Below, piece by piece: positions 22,456-33,184 of a DNA stretch of 64,000 bases. The translations under genes and the position numbers were made by a program. Numbering within the stretch: position 1 is the stretch's first letter; each line of letters begins with the position of its first letter. Source of the DNA: Hymenochaete sp. R1. Taxonomy: Eukaryota > Basidiomycota > Agaricomycetes > Hymenochaetales > Hymenochaetaceae. The notes beneath the pieces were generated by a model. The model was not told where the DNA came from. It saw only the letters and a program-made list of their open reading frames with translations, and made no database searches. The stretch lies in contig JAFREE010000087.1 in the NCBI GenBank assembly GCA_019400425.1, positions 39,275 through 103,274 on the forward strand. The letters run 5' to 3'.

Positions 22456-22981
22456 GAGCGTTCACGCCTCGAGATGGGCGGCACTTTAATTATCAACGGC
22501 AACGACGACGACGAAAGACTTGCTGTCAATGTCTCCGATGAGGCGAGACGACGAGGAGCACGACAACGACAACGACGACGGCGGAGATAGATGATGGTGG
22601 TCAGGGAGGAAGAGGTGTGTATGCCACTGCGGGGAGGACACACTGGTAGTACTGGTGGTGGGGGAGACTGGGATTGGGTGACCTAAATAACGGGTAAAAC
22701 CGGATTGGCTAATCAATACCAGCTTATGGGAATTACTTGCTATTTTGGGTAATCAAGTCACATGATTTTGTAAAGTCACGTGCATCAAAGGGACCAAGGC
22801 AACCAACACTTCCCTCCTCAGACTCTTCCCTTACTTACTTACACGGCTACATACTACCTATCTATCTCTCTTACTCATATTTACTGCTTACTCCCTGCTT
22901 TCTTGGTTTCTTGTCTTCTTGCCAGCCCATCTTTCCTTGTTTTTTTTTCGGTGTACATTTTATAAATCTATTCGCTAAGAC
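22456..22981. promoter_or_regulatory. Divergent promoter, Ptc7-like (-) / NDPK-like (+)
   Basis: A 526-base spacer between opposed start codons. It contains an inverted CCAAT-type core (ATTGG near 22704) and CT-rich stretches from 22800 to 22950 just upstream of the + strand gene. A TATAAAT at 22961 is only 15 bases from the ATG at 22982, so it is probably in the 5' UTR rather than a working TATA box. Confidence 0.45.
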
Positions 22982-24736
22982 ATGTCTGGCACAAGCACCC
23001 CAGCATCCGACAATGACTCTCGCGTTCGAATCACAAGAACCGTAGCGATAATCAAGAGCCATGCGCTCGAACAAAGAATGGCTATCGAACGGAGAATCGA
23101 GGAGGCAGATTTCGAGGTCAGTCCACGCTTCTAGCGCATATCTGCCTTCATATCACAGCAATACGCATCGTCATATCTGACAAATGGGCCTCGCGTAGAT
23201 CGTCAAAGAGCGTCGGATGGAGTTCGATTCAAACTCGGACGTGGACTTTCTCCGAGAGCTCTTCGGAGACGACACGTCCTCTCTCTTCGAGTATGTCCTA
23301 CTTTGCTGTCTGAACGCTTACACCTGTACTCATGCTCGTCACAGGGGTCCAGTATGGGTCTATGTTCTCGAGCGGAGGCGCGCAGTCGAGGTCTGGAAGA
23401 CGCTCATGGGCGACGCTGACCCCGACCAAGCACGCGAATCGAGTCCCAACTCCCTCCGTGCTCAGTATGGTATTGATATTGCGCAGAACGCTGTCATGGG
23501 TGCGCCTACAGAAGAGATGGCGGAGGAACAGATAGCCGCTCTCTTCCAATCCAGCCCTCCTTTCCTTCCCCAAGACCCAGAAGAGGGGGAGGTCGCCGGA
23601 TTGCAAGACGAGCTCAACGGATTATCTCTGAATGGAAACGGACAGGCTGTACACGAGAATGGCGACTGGCAGAATAGAGAAGCTGCCTTGTCTCCGACGT
23701 CCTCGCAGCTGTCTCAGTCTCTGCACCTGACAAGCTCAGGGGGGTCCATGTCCATGTCACCTAACTCGGTTGGACGTTCTAATGGAAAGACGGCTTTCAA
23801 GGCTCGGTCAGTCCCTAAGACACACGAGTCACCAGATATCGCACCGCGCTCGTCGAGGGCAGCAGACCTTCGCGCAGGAATCTCGCCCGCTGCAAGCCGT
23901 CGCGACCAGCCTCGTGTGATACCTACCAAGGAGGAACAGAAGCAAGCGTTCATGGATGTACCGGGTCACAAGCGCTCGACGACTATAGCAGTTGCGTCCA
24001 CTGCGGCTCCCGCAATCGCTCCTCGCATGACCAAGGCTGCTGCTCTCCGGCTCGGCCTGACGCCGGCTCCCGCACCTGCCCGCACACCTGCTCGCACGAT
24101 GTCCCGCTCAAGTTCTTCAGACAACGGCGCATTCGAAGGAGTTCATGGGCATAAGAGACGCGAAAGCATCGCAGAGGCGAGCACGCAGAGGCCTGCCATG
24201 TCTCCACGATCCAACAAAAGTGCTGAACTCCGTGCGAAGAAAGAATCAGCACCTCCATCTTCTTATATGTGTACGTTGTCCTTTATCCATTTGCTTCCAC
24301 TATTCTTTACTGATGAGGGTAAATAACAGTCCGTAATACAAGCTCACCTAAAGTTGATACAACAACCTCAGGTCGGACTTCGCGCGCAGGGTCAACATCA
24401 GGTTCGCGACCAGGCTCTGCGCTGGCTGGCTCCCGACCAAGTGCCCCAAGCATGAGTCGCTCGACTTCCGATGCGACAGGTTCCATCCGCAGATCATCCA
24501 TCTCTGCCACTCCTACCAGGCGCCTCTCTGTGAGCCGTACCGACTCTCACAGGTCAGTCGCGTCGAACGGTGCAGATGACGCCCCTCCTGCCCGCCCTCC
24601 ATCCGCCCCTCCTCGTCCGCCCTCCATTGAACCGCGATTGAACCGCAGCGCGATGTTACGTGCGAAGGCCGGCGGTCCGACTCCGCCTGTCAAGAAAGTC
24701 AACGTTGCTACCCGTCGCTCGTCTATGGTTGTCTGA
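22982..24736 (+). CDS. Catalytically dead nucleoside-diphosphate-kinase-like protein with repeat tail
   Basis: Four exons (22982-23116, 23199-23290, 23345-24270, 24330-24736) give 519 residues. Residues about 18-145 follow an NDP-kinase fold: RTVAIIKSHALEQ (normally IKPDA), RIEEADFEIVKERRMEF, GPVWVYVLERRRAVEVWKTL, GDADPDQARESSPNSLRAQY and QNAVMGAPTEEMAEEQIAAL. In active enzymes the last block reads N-x-x-H-G-S; here the phosphate-accepting His is Met127, so phosphotransfer is not expected. The tail is basic, Ser/Pro-rich and contains two 37-residue repeats at residues 278-314 and 339-375, each starting with F and containing GHKR, plus single SSRAADLR- and LNRSAMLR-type motifs. A scaffold or cytoskeleton role is a guess. 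Confidence 0.85.
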
Positions 24737-25160
24737 GCTATTTTCTAGTGCCAGTTACATGCTCTATTCTTAGTCTTAGGGTCTTAAGCTGTTTTCTCCC
24801 CTTCTATAAGCTGCTAACTACTCTTTCCTGAGCGCTGGACGTCGCGTTGTCTTCTCGTCATAATACATACACATACGTACATAGTGCCTGACAGCTTACA
24901 TATGCCTCTTTACTTCTTACTCTTGAATACCCTGCCTCTCATTACGACTTCATTTAAATAAAACGAATGTTTCTTTTTTTCTACCAAAAATATATTTATG
25001 AGTGAACCCAAGAGGATGAATACATCAAAGTACATGGATATCTCTATGTTAAAGTGTAAAAGAGCGAGAAAAAAATCCGTTAGATATCTCCAAAGAGACG
25101 TTTTCTGTCACATTATCAGTAAATAAACTTGTTTTGTGAGGATCAGTCATGACGTGGAAC
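24737..25160. other. Convergent 3' spacer, NDPK-like / Derlin
   Basis: AT-rich sequence between two 3' ends with several poly(A)-signal-like ATAAA and AATAAA strings (for example near 24957-24962 and 25120). No gene seen. Confidence 0.45.
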
Positions 25161-26074
25161 TTACAATCCTTCCGGCGCTTCGTTCCAGATACCCTGCCCA
25201 CCAACCATCTCCCTCGCCCACACATCCCTCAAGAACCACACAACATGCGCGACAGCACAGCCCAACAAGTCGCCCACAGCCGCTCGCCATGTGCCGTTCA
25301 AAAGCCAGGAAAAGCCGACGAGGGCGAGGGGCAGGTAGGGTGCGGTGATGGTGACGATGCCAAAGAGGGAGATCTGGGTGCTTGGGTGGCGGCGGGACCA
25401 GATGTAGATGGGGACGAAGGCAAGGGGCGAGGAGAGAAAGGGCATGTTGACGAGTGGGGAGAGGAACTGGGTAGGAGTCTGTTAGAGCTGCGGCTTCGAG
25501 TTCTGAAGGAAGATGAACGTACGAGGAGCATGACGGCGGACTGAAGCAGAAGCCAGAGGTAGTCTGCCCTTCGTTCTGTGAATGATGACTCCTCGAGCAT
25601 CCTACTGTAACGCATGCTACGAGTAGGGGATCAGTATTGTTATAGATTACATGAAATCTGAAAAGCAACTCACAAGAAGAACATGTGGAAAACAAAGTCT
25701 ATGGATATATTTCCGAAGTAGAAGAAGGTCGTAAGCGCCCTCCATGGCTAGTACAATGGATGCTTCAGAACGAAGTGATTGCGGGGCTCCATGCCATGCT
25801 CACTTGAACGTTTTTGAAGGCGCTTTTGAAGCTAAAGTACAGCTGAAGCGGCGTCACCATTTGACATTGCTGATATCCAAGCGCATGAGCTTTCTTCTCA
25901 GCCATGAATCTTGGGTGCAATGCTTACTACTAGCAAACTATACAAGCATAAGTGAGCTGTTCATCCTCAAAACATGATCGGGCTGGGCACTCACCTCGTG
26001 AGGACAGCACACGCCAGCCACGTCCTCGTTACAGGTGGTACTTGATTAAACCAGACTTCGAGCCCAACAGGCAT
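25161..26074 (-). CDS. Derlin (Der1-like ER membrane protein)
   Basis: Derlins are rhomboid-fold pseudoproteases that retrotranslocate misfolded proteins from the ER for proteasomal degradation. The start at 26074 gives MPVGLEVWFNQVPPVTRTWL, the standard Derlin N-terminus. Later exons read VTPLQLYFSFKSAFKNVQ, ALTTFFYFGNISIDFVFHMF, RYSRMLEESSFTERRADYLW, PFLSSPLAFVPIYIWSRRHP, APYLPLALVGFSWLL and AVGDLLGCAVAHVVWFLRDV, then APEGL and the stop at 25161. The WR-type motif and the Gly-rich helix region fit the family, and no catalytic rhomboid Ser/His pair is expected. It is divergent from Tam41 with only 142 bases between starts. Confidence 0.92.
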
Positions 26075-26216
26075 TATTGAGTACCACAGGCTCTGCGAGG
26101 CTGACAAGAAAGGATGTGTGTTCGACGCCGTGAACACCGACACCGACGTGGAGGAAGGTGAGAGAGAGAGTGGGGAGAGCTACTGGTCGGACGCGTCTTC
26201 TTTCATTGCAGCGACC
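26075..26216. promoter_or_regulatory. Compact bidirectional promoter, Derlin / Tam41
   Basis: Only 142 bases separate the two opposed start codons. The region is GA-rich just upstream of Tam41 (around 26155-26175). Both 5' UTRs must lie inside it, or the transcripts overlap. Confidence 0.55.
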
Positions 26217-27656
26217 ATGACGTTGACGATGCTCTCGGCTGCTCGCTGCTGTTCTCAATGCTCTCGCCAACTTTTTCGTTCTCAGAATAATTATAATTTA
26301 CTACGCTCGTTTTCAACAGAATATAGCCTTTCATCGTCATCAGCGGCGACGGAACTGCCCCCGTCGCTGTCGAAACCTTCGTCTCAGACTCAATCACACA
26401 CTCAACGGCCAAGGACGCGTCTGTCTCCGTCTCCTCGTCCCAGCAACTCCGAGTCCGCCCCTCTCACTTCGCTACCGCCCAACTTTGGCCAGAACCAGCT
26501 TCTGTCCGTCTCAAATTCCACACGGGCCCTTTTGGAAGACATTGTTTCACAATTTAATGCTCCGATCCGGTATGCATTCGCCTATGGCTCTGGCGTCTTC
26601 GAACAGGACGGCTATGCCTCACTCAAGGAGAGCGGCCAGCAGCCTATGCTGGATTTCATATTCGCTGTTCGACATCCGGACCATTGGCATTCAATGAATA
26701 TGAACCAGTTCCCAAGCCACTATCCGCTTCATGCCCGTGCTCTAGGTTCCGGCTTCGTTTCACGCGTCCAGGCTCTAGGTCCCGGCGTGTGGTTCAACAC
26801 TTTCGTAAAGGTCAACGGCATTGTGAGTTCCGTTTCGCTCGCCTTTAGGCCGTCTATGCGAAGACGCCGTTCTGAATCATTAACTGTGAAATGCTGAAAC
26901 AACGCATAGACGATCAAATATGGTGTGACTTCGGTCGACAACATGTGTAGCGATTTGTTGACCTGGAAGACTCTATACCTGAGCGGTCGGATGCACAAGC
27001 CGCTGCGGATAATCAAGGACGACGCCCGAGTTCGTCTGGCCCAGCAAGTTAATTTGACATCGGCCCTGCGATTTGCGTTGCTCACACTTCCGCCTAAATT
27101 TTCGGAAAGAGAATTATTCGAGAGGATTACAGCGATAAGTTATGACGGAGACCCTCGTATGTTTCTACCTGCAGAAAACAGGTCAAAGATCGCGAACATC
27201 GTGAAGAAGCAATCGCCGCAATTCAAAGAACTGTACAGACGTCTAGCAATCGGTCTTCCGGGCGTACACTGGTCTGCAAATGCCGACATGGTCGAGCAGG
27301 ACGTAGGCCCACACACTCGCACTGCTCACATCAGGAAGCTTCCTGTCACATTACGGACGCGTCTAGCAAACTCGTACTCATCACGTCCGGGGATACCGCA
27401 AAAAGAAACGGATGAGGCGGCGTTCTGGTTGAAGGTAGCGTCAGATCCGGAGATCGACCAAGTGCTGCGAAGCGGTAAGTCACTTCTTGGACTTTCCCTT
27501 TGTGTTGTTTCTGAAATTTTTGGGACAGAAATGCGAGGAATCGTTGCGTATCCTGCTGCAGTGCAAACAGCAAAAGGACTCGTGAGTGCTGGTGTTGGGA
27601 AGAGCGTGTTGTATGCCAGTCAGAAACTTGGGAAATGGTGGAAAGGACGGAGCTGA
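26217..27656 (+). CDS. TAM41: Mitochondrial CDP-diacylglycerol synthase Tam41
   Basis: Tam41 makes CDP-diacylglycerol in the inner mitochondrial membrane, the first committed step toward cardiolipin. Exons 26217-26822, 26910-27474 and 27529-27656 give 432 residues. An Arg/Ser-rich targeting region is followed by the nucleotidyltransferase core: IRYAFAYGSGVFEQDGY (the G-S motif), MLDFIFAVRHPDHWHSMNMN (metal-binding D-F region), GPGVWFNTFVKVNG, IKYGVTSVDNMCSDLLTWKT and YLSGRMHKPLRIIKDD. The C-terminus, GIVAYPAAVQTAKGLVSAGV, is also family-typical. Introns are 87 and 54 nt. The ATG at 26217 is the first in frame with a plausible presequence; a second one lies five codons on. Confidence 0.95.
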
Positions 27657-27873
27657 GGTTCCCGATCCCAACGGCTCCTGCTTTCGTTTATGCAGTTTCG
27701 TGTATGGGCTAGAGCTTCAACTCTTTGTGGTGTATTTGAAATGCAACGCAATTTTCACCTACTTTGTTCGATCATGACTGTTTGGCACACCCAAGCGATA
27801 GCTTGGAAGGACGGAGAGCATCTTAGATGTGCCTTTGGAACACCGGTTGGTGAGCCGAGTACGAGTCGATTGA

Positions 27874-27880
27874 TATAAAT
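27874..27880 (+). promoter_or_regulatory. Candidate TATA box
   Basis: TATAAAT lies 67 bases upstream of the ATG at 27941, a spacing compatible with a short 5' UTR in a filamentous fungus. It is the best-placed TATA-like element I noticed in the window. The assignment is inference. Confidence 0.45.
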
Positions 27881-27940
27881 ACCAGTCTGGAAGTGGCTGG
27901 GAGGCAACATCTTCTCTCCCAATCAACTCTTTATACCATC

Positions 27941-29260
27941 ATGCCTGCGAAACGAAAGCGCTCTCACTCGTAAGTTTTGTATCTTGCAGAACTTTGCCGT
28001 CCCTTTTCTAATGCTGTTGCAATCGTGTTATAGAGTCGTCAGCTTCGCGACCAAGCCGGCTTCCAAGCGCCAGAAGTCCTCTGAAAAGAGGACTCGTTTT
28101 GCTCTCAGGTGAGAAGCCCAATCTGCTTTTCCCCAGTCATCCGAATACTAATGACGACCCCACCCCAAGGCGCTATCCCTCCGACTTTGAATCGGACAGG
28201 GACTCAGCCTCAGGCTCGGATATTTTGTCTGAATCCGAGAATGCGCCCGAAGACGAATCCGAAAGTGACTACGACTCGGAATCCGAGCCAGAGTTGGAGG
28301 AGATTTCTTCTAACAAGCATAGCATCCCAACTAAAGTGATAGTACGTGTATTCATTGCACTATTTTGACTCGATACTAACTCGCACATTCTTAGCAAATT
28401 ATCAATGGGATTGTGGAAGAAATTTTCAATCACGATCTGTCTCAAATATGGTATCGCGACTCGAAGGGGATGTTAGATCATTTTGAGGTGTGTCCCTTTC
28501 TTGAAAGCTCGCAATATCGGCATTTCTCAATTGGAATTTTTTTTTTCATACAGAATTTTATCTGGTCGCAAGAAGGACGAAGGAAATTCAGAAAAGCTGG
28601 ATACGACGTCCTCGAGTTCAAGAGTGATAATCTTTCAGAGAAGTTCACAAGTTTGGTTCGTTCCAAACGCCATGCCATCAAAAATACAGTGAGCTTTATT
28701 TTACCTATTATCACTCAAAGGTCGATGTTTAATTTCGTCTTTTATAGGTTCGGGAGTCGATCGAGGGCAGAGAATCGATAAAGGATCTGGCCCAGGCCGT
28801 GTTTAGCGCTGAGAGTGTGTTGTCAGAAGAACAGATGAATTTGGCAACCATTTTCGTATGTACTTTGCATTCCCTGACGGCACAAATGACTTCTGACTCT
28901 TGTTTTCAAGCGTTCGGTTTATATGAAACCCTCAAAGTGTGATGCTGATTATTGGTTGCACGTGGACAGAAAGCTGAGTCGGTTCAGAAGCTTGAGCCTG
29001 GAAAAGCAGACCAAGTAAGACTCGTCAATTAATTTTGTTTTACTTCTCTGAATCGCCCTCAGGTATATCGAAAGCCTCAAGAAGGCGGACAAAAGGTATA
29101 TCAACTGCTTGTCGCTCACTTCCCACCACACGTCAAAGCCCAAATCGATGGCTCCTCATTCCACACGTTCCAAATCCATACCTCCCCGCTCGTCTCGGCG
29201 CTGATTTCATTGCTCAAAAATGGGTCTTTTCTTTTCTTCGTACCGTCCAATTGTATATAG
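27941..29260 (+). CDS. Unrecognised acidic, probably nuclear protein
   Basis: I do not recognise the family. Spliced exons begin MPAKRKRSHS, an NLS-like start, then VVSFATKPASKRQKSSEKRT. A Ser/Asp/Glu repeat-like stretch follows (SDFESDRDSASGSDI through SESEPELEEISSN, about 28170-28310). A more ordered part reads QIINGIVEEIFNHDLSQIWY, NFIWSQEGRRKFRKAGYDVL, FTSLVRSKRHAIKNT, VRESIEGRESIKDLAQAVFS and VYRKPQEGGQKVYQLLVAHF, ending FFVPSNCI at 29260. All seven junctions have clean GT-AG signals and preserve one frame, so this is a real gene. It could be a chromatin- or nucleolus-associated protein, but that is inferred only from charge pattern and basic start. Confidence 0.75.
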
Positions 29261-29332
29261 TACGGGCCTCATCCAATCGAGCCGCCTTTTACTCTAGCCT
29301 GAAAATAATAATTGATGGGTACCATTAACATG

Positions 29333-31798
29333 CTATGTCCAGACGATTCCATAAGTAATCTCAATGCACCGCTTGATGCTCCAGAGAAGAGAAAGGCTGA
29401 AAACTGGCGTGCTAGCAAGGACGTTAAGCACGGGGAAAAGATCAGGGTATCTCGATGGAGGGAACATGAATAGCTCCGCGACATGAATCGATAATAGGAA
29501 GAAGTATACAGTCTGCATGAAGTATTAGCGTAGCTCAACTAGCGCGACAAAGTTTCGTAAGCTTACAAGTGCTCCGTAGCGCAAAGCAGAACAGGGTGAG
29601 TGACAGAACGGTGAGTACCCGACAACGCGATTCCAAAGCAATGTCATCGCAACGCAAGCTGGGCCGAGTCCGTCGCGTTTTAATAGCGGATACATGCTAC
29701 ATATACACATGTCAGAAAACGCAATCATCAGAAGCCTCGAGACCGAACCTGAACACAGCAACGTTGTTGACTAGCATGCCCCATTCGAAAGTAAACGAAT
29801 CCCTCCGTGCTCCTGAAATCAAAAGATTGATGGGTAGGAGAGGGAGCAGGATAGTTTTCTCGTGTACTTGGAACGAAAAGAGGAAGAATGACATTGAGGA
29901 GGATAGCATTGCCCAAGGAAGGATGGGTAGAATCGGGCTAATCGATGACCTGTTGGATCGCTTTTCTTCCGATGACGGGTTTGTGTCTGCACGCATTAAC
30001 TTCCAGCCTGCGAAGAGGAGGCACATTACAGACGGGAGGAAGCCAAATGCAGTAAGTACTGCCGACAGTTTGATTAAAGCTGGTTGAGAGAACCATGTCC
30101 GCCATTTGAAAAACACGTTCGAGGCACACCAAAAATTAGCAACTTTGTCCTCGAATAAACCTCGTTGGAAAGGGAATATACGGGTTATGGGGTCTAATAT
30201 TGCTCGTGCAGGTGCGAGGGGAGGTAGGAATGGGAGGAAAGCAAGAGCGAACGAGGAAATCGTAACAAGTCCAAGCTGGATGAAGAGACTGGATCTATCA
30301 TTTTATGAGTCCCCGCGTGATTGATCAATAGAATGATGTTCTCACCCGTCTTTGTACCCTCGGCTCAAACATTTGCCCAATAGGTAAGAGCCTATGGCTG
30401 GTGCATAATACAAGGCCATTTGCTTGAAACACAAACTCGCTACGAAGCAGATCGCTCCTAGCTCATCTTGACCCATGGCAAACATGCTGGTAGCGAGAAC
30501 GGTAAAGCCTAATAGTCCGTGAGAAACGCTGCTGCCTGCTCCTTGATTCTCAACGTACCTAGCATGATAGAGTTGAACTGGAAATGACCAGAGTCAATAA
30601 GGATTAATGAAGGTTGCAATAGAAGGCCTAAGAGCGCAGCGTCTTGTGTCCGCGAGGAACGCCCTTCAAGCCATGTCTTCGAGAAAATAACCAACGATGG
30701 GATGTAAACGAGCAAGTCCCATATTATGACAGTCGAACGCATGAAGACTTTGACTCCAGGAGTTTCTATGCCTCGTGAACGGTCAAGCGAAAACCAAGAC
30801 GGTTCAAAAAGCGACCCTCTGCGAAAACGGAAGTTTTCAATACCAGTCCTATATAGTACAAAATAATAGGCATATTAACGCACACAACGCCGCATAACCA
30901 TGAATGATAGGCGGTCAAGGGAGGATAGTCCAAGCCCCAGTACTTTAGGTCGTAGGTGTACCATTGACTGAATGGCAAATGTTGCGTGATCTCCATCCAA
31001 TGTCTCTGAGCTTCAAAGTCCCCAAACATCGGGGTAATTCCTTCGCCTTCATACAAAATGAATAAGGCATCTTAGAACAAGTGAATAGTGGGTACGAACC
31101 AGAATAACCACCCAAACCAACACACCACTTTACAAATACTGCTGCTGCAATAATGCAAGCTAACGTGTGGTTATCCATCCTGTTCCTACGCATCCATTTT
31201 ACCCAACGCCTGCCCAGGTACGAGTCTTCACTTTCTCGAGCGGAAGCCGCTGAAAGAACTCTCCGCCTCGAATTTTGTGGCTCTGGAGGTCGAGGACTAG
31301 AACTACCAGCCTGTCGATCGAGGAGTGAGCTGAAGCTCAAGGTTAGTTCGCGCCTCTGCCTTTGACCAAAGGAAGGAGAAGTGCTCTCCATATGTGATAT
31401 CGTCGACATAGTCGAGAACGGGGAGCCAGGCGGGGAACCAGCTGGAGACAGGGCTGCGTTGAGGAGGCCGCTGCTTTCCGCTTGAAGCACGAAGTGCCGT
31501 TTAGGGACCGGTGAATGGATTTCAGCATGGGATCCCCCAGACCTTTAGAGCGTACATGAGACTGAGGGTAGAGTGCACTTGAAGATTATTGTGCTTACCC
31601 CAGGTGATCCCGGAGGTTAAGCGGACTCGTTGATGACCTTGTAGCTATAGTGCTTCCCCAAGGAAGACCGCTGGCGGCGCTGCTAACTCGCAATCCATTT
31701 GAGACTTGTGAAGAGTAAGATAGCCGCCGTTTCCCCGATGCTCTACGACTCCGAGTGCCATCTAGGGGCTGGTCAGGGACTTGAGCATTTGTGGACAT
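29333..31798 (-). CDS. ALG6: Alg6 dolichyl-P-Glc:Man9GlcNAc2-PP-dolichol alpha-1,3-glucosyltransferase
   Basis: Alg6 adds the first glucose to the lipid-linked N-glycan precursor in the ER lumen. Landmarks are [20 protein letters not shown] (the luminal E-x-x-x-P-M-x-G-D-x-E-A-Q-R-H motif) and [16 protein letters not shown], where [11 protein letters not shown] separates Alg6 from Alg8. Then come [10 protein letters not shown], multiple membrane helices, and the C-terminal [20 protein letters not shown] with [13 protein letters not shown], stop at 29333. The chosen start (31798, [11 protein letters not shown]) adds a cytosolic Ser/Arg-rich tail of roughly 180 residues before the first helix ([18 protein letters not shown]). 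This tail is much longer than in yeast. The 3' end is 72 bases from the convergent gene ending at 29260. Confidence 0.92.
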
Positions 31799-31997
31799 GA
31801 TGGTCGCGTCAAGAGGTTGTCCGTTGCGCAGAGACCGGCGCGCGCGCTCTTCATGTTGGGATAAACCCACGCGCAAAACCAGGCTCAAGTGTTCTGACTA
31901 CCCAACATTGGATGCGCAGGAGTAAGTAGTTTATTCGATTCAAATTTTGCTGTATAAGATCGTATCGTATATCTCTAAGCGCTACATAGTCTTAAGC

Positions 31998-32979
31998 CTA
32001 CACTTTATCTAATTCTGAACCCTCAATTACTGTCTCCCCATCTGGTGATAGTTTGACGTCCTTCTGTAAAATGTTAATATAAGATCTTGCCATAAAGCGC
32101 AATTGTCGACGAACAGAATGACCAGAAGCCTTTCCGACAAACTTGGTATGATCTAGCACCTGAGAGCGTCAGCTCTTTATCTCCGCGAATACGAAGCACT
32201 TACGGCCGTAGGCAACAAGATCCCCTGCAGCATTTGTAAAGTTGACCCTCGTAAACGCCAGGGTCTTGCCTTGAGGAAACGTTAAGCAGAGCTCGGCACG
32301 GAGAGGTAGCATGGACAGGGAATCATACCCAGTCCTGTTACAGTCCCCTTTGCATTGAGTATGTCGCCGGGCTTCCCAGCAGGCTTGAGAAAAGAAGTAC
32401 CAATGTCCACGGAAACACCCGTCATGTAGCTGCCCTTTGAAGCAACGGCCAGCGAGCCAATTGTGTCAGTTAAGGACAGAATGAGACCTCCATGGACTGT
32501 CTACGCAAACGTCAGGTCATGAGCCTATCCCATTCAACAGGTGATTATTTACTCCGACGCGATTTACTTGAGGTAGTATAAGGAAGATGAGTAGAACGGT
32601 TTGTCATAGACAGACATTGTAGTATACTCACAATTGTATGGTTCGATCTTCAGCGACGCTTCGACCTCACCAGGGACAGCACGGTGTATGTTAAGCTATT
32701 AAAAGCTGTTAGAATCCTTCGGATAATGCACAGAATAATATGCAGCACGTTTGGGAAACATTGGGTATCATGGCCTATGCTACATGAAGCTCAGCATCGG
32801 CATTCACAAGAGGACGGACGGTTCGGCTTAATTGACCTTTATTATCGATGAAGGACTTCCACACCTGCATAGAGCACATCAGTTCACTGAAATTAAGATC
32901 GGGATGAATGCGAGAGACATACTTTGCGGGTGAAGCGCAGACATGCAGCCATGACGGTTGAAGACGAAGAGACGCTCAT
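31998..32979 (-). CDS. Hotdog-fold acyl-CoA thioesterase (PaaI/ACOT13-like)
   Basis: These small enzymes hydrolyse acyl-CoA thioesters. Exon 1 reads MSVSSSSTVMAACLRFTRK. Later exons carry LNIHRAVPGEVEASLKIEPY, then the catalytic hotdog block TVHGGLILSLTDTIGSLAVA with GVSVDIGTSFLKPAGKPGDI, then KTLAFTRVNFTNAAGDLVAY. The ending GETVIEGSELDKV stops at 31998. HGG followed by an acidic residue on the central helix is the PaaI-type signature. The short basic N-terminus may target mitochondria. An internal Met at 32952 is an alternative start. It is divergent from the SepH-like kinase, 205 bases away. Confidence 0.87.
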
Positions 32980-33184
32980 TTCGGCAAGTCGAGAGCACGC
33001 GTTCCCTCCCCTCCGCGCGTGAGCTGTTGAGCGACATCCTCGTCCTCGACCGCTTCCTTCTTTCCAACATCCACCACTCACGCGAGCTCGACCTGTTGCT
33101 TGCGCTGGTCGCGACAACGAAGAAGGCCTCGCTATTGAGCTTAACATTCACCACTGAGTATCTTGTCTCGAGCCACGAAGCACT
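32980..33184. promoter_or_regulatory. Divergent promoter, thioesterase (-) / SepH-like kinase (+)
   Basis: A 205-base spacer between opposed start codons. No clear TATA or CCAAT element was found. Confidence 0.45.

Noticed and set aside
22961..22967. TATAAAT as TATA box for the NDPK-like gene
   Set aside because: Only 15 bases from the ATG, too close to be a working TATA box.
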